Source of the DNA: Lumbricus terrestris | Taxonomy: Eukaryota; Annelida; Clitellata; Crassiclitellata; Lumbricidae | Direction: 5' to 3' | Length of the DNA: 64,000 nt | Assembly: GCA_949752735.1 (NCBI GenBank) | Contig: OX457052.1 | Location: 18,578,649 to 18,642,648 of the forward strand | Shown: piece after piece, positions 21,830 through 32,060 of the stretch | How the letters are laid out: the number at the start of each line of letters is the position of its first letter | How positions within the stretch are numbered: position 1 is the first letter of the stretch | The notes under the pieces: model-generated | Databases searched by the model: none | What the model saw: the letters and a program-made list of their open reading frames with translations, nothing else | What the model was told of the DNA's origin: nothing | Program-made: the position numbers and the translations under genes

Positions 21830-21965
21830 CAAAAATTTGGTTAAAAAAATAGAACGAAAGATTTTGAAAGGCCGTCAGCTATTTTGCAGCGAGAATGGTA
21901 TATTTTCATGAGATTTCGACCAAAATAATGTCTAAAAAAGGTCGTCAGATAATTTGATCGATGAA
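21830..21965. mobile_element. hAT family A internal fragment
   Basis: TTTCGACCAAAAT...TCTAAAAAAGGTCGTCAGATAATTTG matches the tandem unit inside the family A element at 1658. Ends and target duplication were not resolved. Confidence 0.35.
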
Positions 21966-22126
21966 AAGATGAAAATGTCGTCGGCAACCCAGTCGTCAGC
22001 CAATATGTCGCGCCGCGGCAATCGTCCTTCGGTCGCTCGTTCGCCCCTCCCCCCCCAACTTATGGACCAAATCTCTGACTCTGGTAAAAGGCTTGTCTCT
22101 CAGAGTAGTCCTAAGGTGGTCCGGAA

Positions 22127-22405
22127 TTACCATATAGGATCAGAGGGGACGGAACAGCTACTAAGGTGGGTGTCGCCTGGGTCGGAAATTGGAGGGGGAG
22201 GATCAGATGAGACAGGGTAAGAGTTCATGAAAAGGAGCGTCTTAAGTTTTGAATGAAAAGCCCGAGGTGTGACGGATAAAGGATCATGAGGAGGGTGATG
22301 GTGTGTGATTAGTAATGATGATGGCGGAATGGAAAAAGATCGGAATTCAGGAGGCAGAACATTCCAAAGGCGTGGTGCTGTGTTTTGGATACGGAAAAGA
22401 ATCAA
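22127..22405 (-). pseudogene. LINE-A: C-terminus of a non-LTR retrotransposon ORF2
   Basis: The minus strand encodes APRLWNVLPPEFRSFSIPPS, then AFHSKLKTLLFMNSYP. The LWN-LP and FHSKLKTLLF motifs are the usual end of L2/CR1/Rex-type LINE ORF2 proteins. The frame is 5'-truncated, with no RT catalytic motifs. The same tail motif occurs at 45,300. Confidence 0.7.
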
Positions 22406-22521
22406 TCAGGCAGGACATTATCATTATGACGTGTTGCTAAAGGCTTTATCAGTCTTACAGTCAGTCAACTGTCAAATCAGCAGCATGATCAGCAGCATCA
22501 GCTGCTGGCTTTATTGATGCT

Positions 22522-24564
22522 TCAGACAGTCGTCATCTTATCAACTGCCGTCATCTTATCGATCTCGCAGCTGAACTCATCATCCGTCTCAGCATCCTGG
22601 ACGATCCTCCGCTGCAGGTGGTTGCGTGGCGTCGTCGCCGTCGTCACGTGATCATCATCCACCGTCTGCCCTCGATTCTGCTGACCACCCCCCGCCGCGC
22701 AGTCGGATATGGTGGCGCCCCTAACGGTCATCAGACGCATCCGTCCATAGCAGGACATGACGGCGCTCATGATGTCGGCGCACAGCTGCATCACCTCCAT
22801 CAGAGTGATCACCGAGATCCCGATCCACAGCCCGAGCTGGCCGCCGATGTCGGACACGAGACGGATGAGGTCGTAGTCAGGGGACTCGGTCGCCTTCAGG
22901 ATGTTGTTGTCGGCGATGTGGACGTTCAGCCGCGACATGAGGCGCTTCACCGCCGTCAGGTACTGCGTCTCGTTCGTCTGTCGGTTCGGTAGCTTCTTGC
23001 GTCGGCGAGGATTCAGTCGGTCGAGGAACTCGTCGACTCGAGCGTAGAACGCCGCGTGCTCCTTGTTGTCCTCGGGCAGCATCGAGAGGCTGTAGCTGGC
23101 GTCGTAGACGACGTCGACGCACGGTGGGTAGCAGCGGCACTGGTCCATGGCGTCCGGGTTTCGTATCGTCATGTTCTCGTAGACCAGCTTCCGGCATTCG
23201 AGTCGCTTGCTGAACTCGGCGACGGCCTTCTGGCACTCGTCGCGGTCCTCCGACGACGAAGCGGTGGAGTCCATCTGCGTCATCGAGCAGCGGTTGAAGG
23301 TCACCGGAAACTGAAGGCAGAACGGAAGTCCGTCGTGCGGTTGCCGGTTGTCCGGCGTTGGGATCCGGTTGTCGATGCACTGACAGGTCCGTTCGATGGC
23401 CGTCTGTATGCACTGGTTCTGGCAGGAGATCAGCGAGTACCGGAAGGACGAGTTCGTCTCCACTTCCGTGCAGTTCCCGTACGGATGAGGGATCCGGACG
23501 TTCTCCCGAGCCCGGACTCCGATCGTGACGGAGAAGCCGGACGGGACGTCGAACCCGTCGACGGTTGGGTGTGGTACGGTATCCGGCGAATGGATGACGA
23601 CGCGGGCGCCCTGTCCACTCGCCAGCGCCGGGTCCGACGATTGCATCCCGGGGACTATACCGTCGACGGCGCCGGCGTTCAGGTGCCCGGCTGTCCCCGA
23701 AAAGAGGAGCAGCGAGAGGCCGTACTCGACGCCGGAGAGGCGAGTGCTGCGCGACTCGAGGATGACCTGCGTCTTGAACGTGAAGCAGTTGAAGTAGTAG
23801 GGATCGAAGACACGCATGAACGTCCGCTCGATGTCGCAACTGTCGCCCATGAAGCGGCACGTGATGACGAAATCCTTGGCGCGTATTCCCGCCTCTGACG
23901 CCAGTTCCGGTCCGACGTTGGCCGCCAGTCCGAGCCGTGACGTCACCTCGAGCAGACCCATGTCCAGATTCTGCCTACCCGTTGACGACGACGATGACGA
24001 CGACGATGACGATGACGATGACGGTGGGTTCTCGTTAGTACCTTCGTGCTTCATGAGAAGATAGTAGGTCGAGTACGTGGCGAACTCCTCGTATCTCCGG
24101 AGAAACTCGGCCACTTTCGGGTTCGTCCGTGTCTCCCCCTCGCCCCCACCCCCACCCCCGTCATCGTCCGTCGAGTTATCCGTGAAGATCTGCTCCAGTT
24201 GCTCGACGACGAGCAGGTCGAGGTGGTCGGTGTTGCAGACGGTCACCGACGGAAAGGTGACCGGTCGTTGGACGATCTCGACGTTCACTTTCTTCGGGTA
24301 TGAGTAGTAGTTAGCTACGAGGTTACTGCTTGTCCAGACGAACATGACGAAGGCGCCAAGGCAGACGATCGCCCACGAGATTCGACCGGACATCGACCGG
24401 GCGTTGATGATTCTGGGGATGCCGTTCAGCGATGTTGTGTTGGCGAATTCGTTGAGGACCAGATGGACCGCCTTCGCCGTTGTCTGAGTCATCGTTGGGT
24501 CAATGTTGCCGCCGCTGCTACCCCCTTTCGCCTTGTCCGCCACACGGGACCCAGATCGTAGCAT
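22522..24564 (-). CDS. DEG/ENaC-family sodium channel subunit, intronless
   Basis: 680 residues in one exon; ATG at 24,562-24,564. Cytoplasmic N-terminus with TSLNGIPRI at 45-52, TM1 about 62-85, post-TM1 motif FPSVTVCN (104-111), a Cys-rich extracellular domain with FNCFTF, NCTEVE, CQNQCIQTAIERTCQCID and CRCYPPCVDVVYDAS, then pre-TM2 DIGGQLGLWIGISVITLMEV with selectivity filter G582-I583-S584, and an acidic C-tail. The family makes trimeric amiloride-sensitive Na+ channels in the plasma membrane, gated by acid, peptides or force; the ligand here is unknown. Oddities: the conserved HG gating motif reads NG (N47-G48), and there is a run of about 13 Ser near residues 182-194 and a Gly run. Closest subgroup (ASIC, FaNaC or BASIC type) not resolved. 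Confidence 0.92.
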   Translation of the reverse strand: MLRSGSRVADKAKGGSSGGNIDPTMTQTTAKAVHLVLNEFANTTSLNGIPRIINARSMSGRISWAIVCLGAFVMFVWTSSNLVANYYSYPKKVNVEIVQRPVTFPSVTVCNTDHLDLLVVEQLEQIFTDNSTDDDGGGGGGEGETRTNPKVAEFLRRYEEFATYSTYYLLMKHEGTNENPPSSSSSSSSSSSSSTGRQNLDMGLLEVTSRLGLAANVGPELASEAGIRAKDFVITCRFMGDSCDIERTFMRVFDPYYFNCFTFKTQVILESRSTRLSGVEYGLSLLLFSGTAGHLNAGAVDGIVPGMQSSDPALASGQGARVVIHSPDTVPHPTVDGFDVPSGFSVTIGVRARENVRIPHPYGNCTEVETNSSFRYSLISCQNQCIQTAIERTCQCIDNRIPTPDNRQPHDGLPFCLQFPVTFNRCSMTQMDSTASSSEDRDECQKAVAEFSKRLECRKLVYENMTIRNPDAMDQCRCYPPCVDVVYDASYSLSMLPEDNKEHAAFYARVDEFLDRLNPRRRKKLPNRQTNETQYLTAVKRLMSRLNVHIADNNILKATESPDYDLIRLVSDIGGQLGLWIGISVITLMEVMQLCADIMSAVMSCYGRMRLMTVRGATISDCAAGGGQQNRGQTVDDDHVTTATTPRNHLQRRIVQDAETDDEFSCEIDKMTAVDKMTTV

Positions 24565-24653
24565 TACGAAACGACGATCAAACAGAGGTTCCGGGACCTG
24601 TGCATAGGAAGTGAACTCAACACAGATCGTTGGGAGGAAGCTGAGGCTTAACT

Positions 24654-24660
24654 CTTTATA
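24654..24660 (-). promoter_or_regulatory. TATA box of the DEG/ENaC gene
   Basis: TATAAAG on the minus strand, 90 bp upstream of the ATG, implying a transcription start near 24,625 and a ~60-base 5' leader without an intron. Confidence 0.6.
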
Positions 24661-24687
24661 CCTTCCAGGCTTCCACTATGTATTATA

Positions 24688-24815
24688 ACCAGTTGAATGT
24701 TGCATAATTATATAATATGCTTCTCAGTTGTTGAATGTTGCATAATTATATAATAATAAAAATTATGCTTCTCAGTTGTTGAATGTTGCACAATTATATA
24801 ATATGCTTTTCTGTT
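24688..24815. repeat. three tandem copies of a ~45-57-bp AT-rich unit
   Basis: Each copy contains GTTGAATGTTGCA(T/C)AATTATATAATA and a TATGCTTCTCAGTTG-like segment. The array lies just upstream of the DEG/ENaC promoter. Confidence 0.8.
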
Positions 24816-25870
24816 GTTGCTAAGATTCAAGACTGCTTTCTACTAGAATCCAACGATAGATCTGTTCTATGCATGTCAGCGACATTAATCTTCCGTCTTA
24901 TTCCGTTGCATAGATCTACAGGAATGGACAAGGTAGTCTCCGTTGGTCAGTCTGTCTCGGTCGGTCTGAGGTCGCTTCACACAGAGATGAATGGAGTTTT
25001 AATGGACAGCCGAATGCCCGCTCCTCCTCCTCATCATCATCCCCATCATCCTCCACGTCGGTGTTCTGATGACATCGGGCGTGGACGCGTACGTATACTC
25101 CGCCTGTCGATACTCACTCCACCGTATAATATAGCGCATGCGCACAAGCCTGCATGACAACAGCGCATGCACTCTGACCTCGCAGCGTGACCCGTGTCAG
25201 ATCAGGAAAAACTCGGGATCGATTATTCGCTGACTGTCTCTGAGCGGCTGTCTGTCTGTCTGGCTGTCTGTCTCTCTGAATGTCTGCCTCCGTCTCTGTC
25301 TGACTGCTGCGGGCTGTGTGTCAAGTCCTGACCGCCTGTGGGACTGGTCGCGATATGACGGCTTCTTGTCGTATGCATGCGCTGCGACCAGCTACCGCCA
25401 ATTTAGCTGCCGGTGTGTCTGTCTGTCTGTCTGTGTGCCTTTCCCTGTAGTTGTCCGTCCAATGACTGACAGTCCGCTTGCATGGACGCCTCCATATTCA
25501 CCAGCCCTGCATGCATGCGCTATAGTATACGTTAAATGCTTCTGTCAGCCAATGTAACAGAGATGCTCTAACAGCGTCAAGGCATCATGTGTACCACCGG
25601 CAACACCAGCACCACCATCACGACTAGCATCAGCAGCTGTAGCAGTAGCAGAGGCAGGCAGAAGCAGCATCCGAGTTGTATTCATGCATCGTTCGTGTAC
25701 ATCCAACGTGGAAAGAAACTCGTTAGCACCAAATCGGCGCCGATCTCATAAATTTTCTTCCGTTTGCTAATTCATTCGTTCGTTCACTAGAGCAGACATA
25801 TATATATATATTCATGTATTTATATTATACATATATGTATATGTATATACGCAATTAATTATAGGCCTAT
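24816..25870. other. intergenic, nothing recognised
   Basis: It holds short CTGT runs near 25,250 and 25,410 and a (TA)n stretch near 25,800, but no coding sequence that I can support. Confidence 0.4.
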
Positions 25871-25871
25871 A

Positions 25872-26092
25872 TAAGGATTTTAAGTGTCACTTGTCCTCGC
25901 GATGGACAACGTGCACGCTGGCCTAGAGAGTGAGAGGTAGCGAGTTCGTGCCTCTTACAGAGCGGACATGCTTTCTAGGTTGCTATTGGCGCCGATTATT
26001 GAAGGCTGTCTGTTCTGTTAGTAGCTAAGATTCATATATTCTGTAATCTGAGTTCCTGTAAACTGTTTCAACTGCATTTTTGTAGGCCTACA
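25872..26092 (+). repeat. SINE-2 copy
   Basis: tRNA-like head GATGGACAACGTGCACGCTG with B-box region GGTAGCGAGTTCGTGCC, then the body ending GAGTTCCTGTAAACTGTTTC, the complement of the minus-strand copy at 10,725. Confidence 0.6.
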
Positions 26093-26159
26093 TCGTAGCC
26101 GGTTCCGGTTTGTCAACCACTCAACCGGATTGCTGAATAAACAAAATTTATTTTAGTAT

Positions 26160-26370
<211 letters not shown>

Positions 26371-26497
26371 ATCAACATCGTCACGTTCTTCTCTCCCTCT
26401 GACGATTTCCTTCCATCCCACTATGGCGAGGGATATAATTATAGGCTGCCTCTGAAAGACGAGTCGATTAACAATATTGTACAATGCAGGCCTACCA

Positions 26498-26625
26498 TCC
26501 GTCCGTCCGTCCGTCCGTCCGTCCGTCCGTCCGTCCGTCCGTCCGTCCGTCCGTCCGTCCGTCCGTCCGTCCGTCCGTCCGTCCGTCCGTCCATCCATCC
26601 ATCAATCAATCAATCCATCCATCCA
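26498..26625. repeat. (CCGT)n microsatellite
   Basis: About 23 pure CCGT units followed by CCAT/CAAT variants; about 130 bp after the preceding ATC array. Confidence 0.95.
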
Positions 26626-27242
26626 TCCATCTACCTGCATGTCTCCTATCTCTCTGAGGAATTTATTTAATGCACCTTCAAGAGGAGCTGCCGGTCAAAG
26701 ATTGGTCATAGAAGAAAATCTTGTTTATAAAAAGAGTTAGACGAGTTCCGCGAAATGGCGGGTAGACGTAATGAGAGTGCTGCAGCACTACAGTTTTTGA
26801 GAAGCCCGCGTTGGATAAGCGAGTGGTGAGCGATGGGTTGTCAGAGGGACCAGCGGGGTACACGGTAGTGCCAGGACCAGCACTAGACTTAGTTCAGCCA
26901 TTGATGGCATGACTGCAAATTTGAATCGTCAAAAAATAACGGACCGATTCGCAATTGTAATTATTGTAAGAACTTATTGAGTCTTCTTACTATAATTTAT
27001 ATATACCGTCTAATGCATAAGAGCAATTCAAGTAAAGCAATCCCTAATCTGATCATCGTACAGAAGACCAAACCGCAACTTGCAGTGCGGAATATAAATA
27101 TAGTAGAGGCGCATATTTAGTCTAAACCCGTTAAATGTGGACTCACAAACTCTAGGACTCTGCAATCACTTTCAAAAGTCCCAGAGGTGCTTTAAATACA
27201 AACCGCACCGTGGCCATGCTGTTGATTGCGTCCTCTACCCTC
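26626..27242. other. intergenic, nothing recognised
   Basis: No coding frame, RNA gene or repeat recognised up to the family D MITE. Confidence 0.35.
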
Positions 27243-27453
27243 CAGGGCTGTTTTTAAGGAATTTTTAGAACTGCACAACCCCTTCCTTTTCTTCCCATCC
27301 TGCATGGTAAATTATTACTTCCGATCGGATGACAATGACCTTTTTTGCTAGTTTTAGCTGCACAGAACGTGTGACATAAGTGCTTCTACAACTGCACAAA
27401 TCCGTTTAGAACTGCACATTTTGTGTACAACTGCACGCTAAAAAAAAGCCCTG
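27243..27453 (+). mobile_element. hAT-type MITE, family D (211 bp)
   Basis: Begins CAGGGCTGTTTTTAAGGAA and ends TAAAAAAAAGCCCTG. Flanks CTACCCTC and CTCCCCTC match at 7 of 8 bases, consistent with an aged 8-bp duplication. AACTGCAC or a one-base variant is repeated five times along the element. Confidence 0.8.
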
Positions 27454-27625
27454 CTCCCCTCCGCCGCTGCCGTTTAGCCTTCCGCGTCATCTCCCCGATC
27501 GATTGACACCATTTGTTTGAAGGACGATATTAGGTTGTGTCACCTGCAGCAAGTCTCAGGATTATATCTAGCATCACATAACAGATCGTCTCATAATCCT
27601 CGTCCTATACATGCATCAACTGGTG

Positions 27626-27628
<3 letters not shown>

Positions 27629-27678
<50 letters not shown>

Positions 27679-27812
27679 GCGTCTGTATAATAGGAGCGTT
27701 TCGAATGCGTCCACACGTTCTTCGACCGTTTGTCTGGGCTCCAAGACAATTTCCTTGACTCGGGGATGGCGGACGCAGAGGAGGTTGACAGGTTGTCTGC
27801 CGCGTATAGGTC

Positions 27813-27850
<38 letters not shown>

Positions 27851-27878
27851 TGCTCAAATATATATGTGTGTGATTGTG

Positions 27879-27916
<38 letters not shown>
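27629..27916. repeat. three (TA)n tracts with unique spacers
   Basis: TA runs lie at about 27,629-27,676, 27,817-27,850 and 27,882-27,916. The spacers have no recognised content. Confidence 0.9.
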
Positions 27917-27918
<2 letters not shown>

Positions 27919-27969
27919 ATGCATAAATCGACGGAACAAATCGAAAAGCGCCAACCATATATATATATA

Positions 27970-28768
27970 CAGGGTGGCACATAAAAACTGAGACCGCTTC
28001 GTTAAATCTTTTGTATATATATATATATATATATATATATTAAGTTACGTGTTTTGGTGATTTTTAAACTGTAAAATTATCTTCAGGCAATAAATCAATG
28101 TGTGGCGTCAATATTTCGTTAATTTCCGGTCGCCATATTTATAGTTTGTGCCATTTTATGCTGTGTTTAGCCTATAAAACGACTGAAAACAGCAGATTTT
28201 ATTCTCATAAAACTTTGCAAATTGAAAAAATAACGGGGAGCTATAGGCGAATAACAACTGAGTTTTCAAATACAGTATAAAGCAAAGCAAGTCTTAATCT
28301 TTTTAGACAAATTCATGCCGATCATACGACAGCGCGTAAGTCATGAAGCGGCCGCCCGTAGTCCGTTTGAACAGTACGGAATATTCGGCGTGTCAGTGAG
28401 CGGGAACATTTCAGTCGTCGCATCATGGTTTCGGTCGGTTTGTCTCGAATGCTAGTTGGGTTCTCTCCAACAGAAAATCTGCCTTCGTCGTAAATTTACA
28501 ACAATAGATCAATTGAAACTGGCCATGATTGTTGAAGAGTTGCAAAAATTATCTCTGCTGTTTATAAACAGATGCATTGTCCATGCAGTGGCGTAAACGT
28601 TTAGAGAAAACTGTTGAGAACAGATGATGACACGTTGAATTTGATTTCTGATTTTGTGAGAATTAACATCTGGCAAGAATTTACTCGTTTTTTAGAGAAG
28701 AAAAACTTTTAACAAATTTATTATTTGAAATTATACTAGACTTTTATTCACTTTTATGCGCCACTCTG
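27970..28768. mobile_element. Tc1/mariner-like non-autonomous element (799 bp)
   Basis: The left end CAGGGTGGCACATAAAA and right end TTTTATGCGCCACTCTG are inverted repeats matching at 15 of 17 bases, with TA immediately outside each end (27,968 and 28,769), the target duplication of this superfamily. The interior has no transposase frame. The left TA is within a (TA)n tract, so it carries less weight. Confidence 0.55.
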
Positions 28769-28924
28769 TAAATACTTTATCGTAATCGTAAACTACGAAC
28801 TTCTAAGGCGCCAATAGAAACTGAGATATACATGATTATTGTGCAGCCCAGTGTCCAGATGCGTCCGTGTGGCTGTCAGTGCGACGCGTCCAGACTTGAT
28901 TGCAAGCCTCTTTCTCCCTGGCAT

Positions 28925-28985
28925 GTCTCTGTCTGTATCTCTGTCTGTATCTCTGTCTGTATCTCTGTTTGTATCTCTGTCATCG
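28925..28985. repeat. 12-bp tandem repeat (TCTCTGTCTGTA)n
   Basis: Four to five copies of a 12-bp unit made of TCTCTG and TCTGTA halves. Confidence 0.85.
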
Positions 28986-29459
28986 TCTGCCTTAGATTGC
29001 TTCGTTCGTTCCTTCGTTGATTTTTTTGTTGAGCGATGATATTACACAAACATAGCATTCATAGTATACGTATACAAATACATTCATGCGCAAATACATA
29101 AGCCTACATGATTGCATATTATATAGGCTACATACACAATCTTTGCAAGTGGACTCTCGCGTACACTCCGCCCCATGCACATAAAATAATGTCTACACGC
29201 GCACAAAATAGTGTGTAGCCTACGACATACAAGCACCGATACAAAGTCATGCAAATGAGTTTCTCGGAAGCGCAAGTTCTATATATAGGTTAATGGGAAA
29301 ACGTAAGCGGCCGAAATAGGAGCAATCAGTCTAGTCATGATTTCCGAATTTTCTTGGCGCCACACAAAGCCACGCCAGGGAGCCCAGCTTATTCATCGGC
29401 GCTAGTCAGTTTCACCCGTCTCTTCAGGAAGCGATCGATCGCATGCAGATTCCCGACTG

Positions 29460-29810
29460 ATACCACCATTACAACGACCCACAACCACCACCACAACCAC
29501 CCGCAAACACCACCACCACAACCACCCTTAACCACAGTCCATCACCACCACCCTCAACCACCACCACCAGCACAACACACCACAATCACCACCACCACAA
29601 CCACCACCACCACCACCACCACCACCACCACCACCACCACCACCACCACCACAACCATCACCACAACCACCCTCAAACGCCACCACCGCTCACAATCACC
29701 CACCACCACTACCACAACCAACCTTAACCACAGTCCACCACCACCACCCACCACCACCACCACCACCACCAGCACAACACACCGCTACCACCACCACCAC
29801 CAGTCGAGCC
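29460..29810. repeat. (CAC)n-rich triplet tract
   Basis: Mostly CAC/CCA triplets with ACAACCACC interruptions and a duplicated half containing CTTAACCACAGTCCA. Poly-Thr and poly-Val frames here are artefacts. Confidence 0.9.
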
Positions 29811-30087
29811 AAGCTAATTGTCTCCATCCCTATACTAACGGCCAATACGTGCGCACACGCCTTCCAAGCGCGTTAACGGTTGCTTTTACCGCTGCTTATA
29901 TATCACACGGACGCTGTAGACAACCCTGCTTTTGATGGCAGCTCATTGGCCTGAGGTTGTAAGCATCGCCGTCGACAGGTTTGCGCTAACTGGCGCTATA
30001 AAAATGTCTGATTACTTCTGGGAATTTTCGGCACAGTTTGGGACGTTCGTCTGATGTATGTGTTGCTAAGCGGTTCCCCATCTGCGC

Positions 30088-30186
30088 TTAGACTATTAGA
30101 TGTAAGCCCTATAGACTACCTCTTATTAGATGTAAGCCCTATAGACTATACCTCTTATTAGATGTAAGCCCTATAGGCTACCTCTT
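30088..30186. repeat. three tandem copies of a ~32-bp unit
   Basis: Each copy contains TTAGATGTAAGCCCTATAG followed by a CTACCTCTT-like end. Confidence 0.85.
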
Positions 30187-30656
30187 TCGTAATTTAATGT
30201 CCATTTTCATCATCCACCTCTGCTTCATGTTGATAATTTGATGAACCATTGGATGTCTTCGAAAACCCTTCTCTTCGACGCCTGCAGCGAAATTGAATTA
30301 TGTAAATATCACAATTTGAAGCCATATAAGTTCTTTTCAATTCATATTTCCAACTTCTCCCGAGCATGCCTCTGACAATTCACAAAAAAGAAATTCAGCA
30401 AATAAGCATTTATGTCTGTAACAAGTTAACAACTAACAATATGACCTTATCATATAGAGTGACGGCAGATCCTTATGTACGAATAAAGGCAGATTACTAA
30501 AAGAGAAGCTGCTGTAGATAAACGTTTCGGCAACTACAAATACACTGCATCGTAAATGGTTGCGTTGATAAATTGTTCGTCTTGCAAGATCAGTTTTAAC
30601 GTGGAAGCCTTGATCTTGTTTTAACGTGGTAGCCTATGGTTCTAGTCTTGTATTGG

Positions 30657-30860
30657 CAGAGCTTTTTGGCATGCATGCAGTTCTACAAGGAATGTGCAAT
30701 TCTAAATGTATTTGCGTTGTGCTAGAAGGACTTCTGTGCAGTCTAAAGAGTTTTAAAAAGGCAATTGTCATCCGATTGGGGGAGGGGGGGTAGTCTAAAT
30801 GGAGGATGGGAGGGAAAGAAAGGGTCGTGCAGTTATAAAATTTCCTTAAAAGAAGCCCTG
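30657..30860 (-). mobile_element. hAT-type MITE, family D, minus-strand copy
   Basis: The right end TTCCTTAAAAGAAGCCCTG is the complement of the family D left end. The interior carries the complementary GTGCAGT motif repeatedly. The left end CAGAGCTTTTTGG is diverged, and the flanking 8 bases do not match well. Confidence 0.6.
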
Positions 30861-30922
30861 CTTGTAAGTCCCGTCATTTGTCGTTTTTGTGTGAATGAAA
30901 CTGAAATATGGCATACATGTAC

Positions 30923-30964
<42 letters not shown>

Positions 30965-30975
30965 TGCTACACGAA

Positions 30976-31135
30976 CAAGGGCGGATACAGAAATTTTCGA
31001 AGGGGGGCCAAAGTCCTACGGAACTACTCATGGGGGGCCACGTCTACTTTCTGAGCAAAATAGCTGGTCAAAAATAAAGAAATTTCTAAATGGGGGGGCC
31101 ATGGCCGGATTGGCTCCCCCCTGGATCCGCCCTTG
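30976..31135. mobile_element. hAT-type MITE, family A short copy (160 bp)
   Basis: Ends CAAGGGCGGAT and ATCCGCCCTTG, with a perfect 8-bp duplication TACACGAA at 30,968-30,975 and 31,136-31,143. Shares ACAGAAATTTTCGAA next to the left end with the 1658 element in inverted form. Confidence 0.9.
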
Positions 31136-31554
31136 TACACGAAGCATACGAATATTTCAAATTCTGGAGAATATGAATATATGATCACTTTATCAATCTA
31201 CCGAGGAAATGGATTCATCTGTTTGCTGGGAAAACCTTCATCACATGCTCGTCGGTAAAGTGGATTGTGGAAGGTTTGCGTTGTCAATATTCCGTGCGAT
31301 TTCATCAAATCGAAATTTCCACAGAAAATGACAAGAATCTGGGAAAGTTCACACGGTTGAAGCAATCTACGACGAGCGATTTGGTTTCTTTATCAGCGAA
31401 AGATAAGACAAAATTATTCTGTGCGTGTGAATAAGAAGACGAGTTTGCATGAGAGTGAGACAGGACACAACAGGGATAGACGATGGTAGACAGTATACCA
31501 GATATATAGACAGACGAAAGAAGCTAATAGAGGGCGAAAGTTGGAGAAAGGGGA

Positions 31555-31646
31555 GCAGACAGCGCGAAAGCGAGAGAGCGAGAAAGCGAGAGAGAGAAAG
31601 AGAGAAAGAGATAGACAGAGACAGAGAGACAGAGAGGCAGAGATAC

Positions 31647-31702
<56 letters not shown>

Positions 31703-32060
31703 AGAGAACGAGAGACAGAGAGACAGAGATACAGAGAGAGACAGAGAGTGAGAGAGAGACAGAGACAGGAGAGAGAGATGAGGAGGGGAAAAGGGAGACA
31801 ATTAGCGAACAAATAGACATAGAGAGGCAGAGAAAGGGAGTGGGGAGTGGGTGAGAGAGAGGGAGAAAAAGAAAGTGAGAGAGAGGGAGGGGAGAGGTTG
31901 AGAGGAGAGAGTGAGAGAGGGACAGAGGGAGATAGTGAGGGAGGGATAAAGAGAGAGAGAGAGATTAGGGAGAGATAAAGAGAGAAGTAGGGAGACAACA
32001 GACGGAGATACATAGAAAGAGGCAGAGAGACACAGACAGACAGACAGACAGACAGACAGC
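31555..32060. repeat. (GA)n / (GACA)n low-complexity tract, ~500 bp
   Basis: Purine-rich on the plus strand, GAGAGA and GACAGAGA units, ending in (CAGA)n. It resembles the complement of the 20,708 pyrimidine tract. Confidence 0.95.

Noticed and set aside
22877..23898. Long antisense and alternate frames (280-327 codons) across the DEG/ENaC gene
   Set aside because: GC-rich shadows of the channel exon; only the 22,522-24,564 frame has channel motifs.
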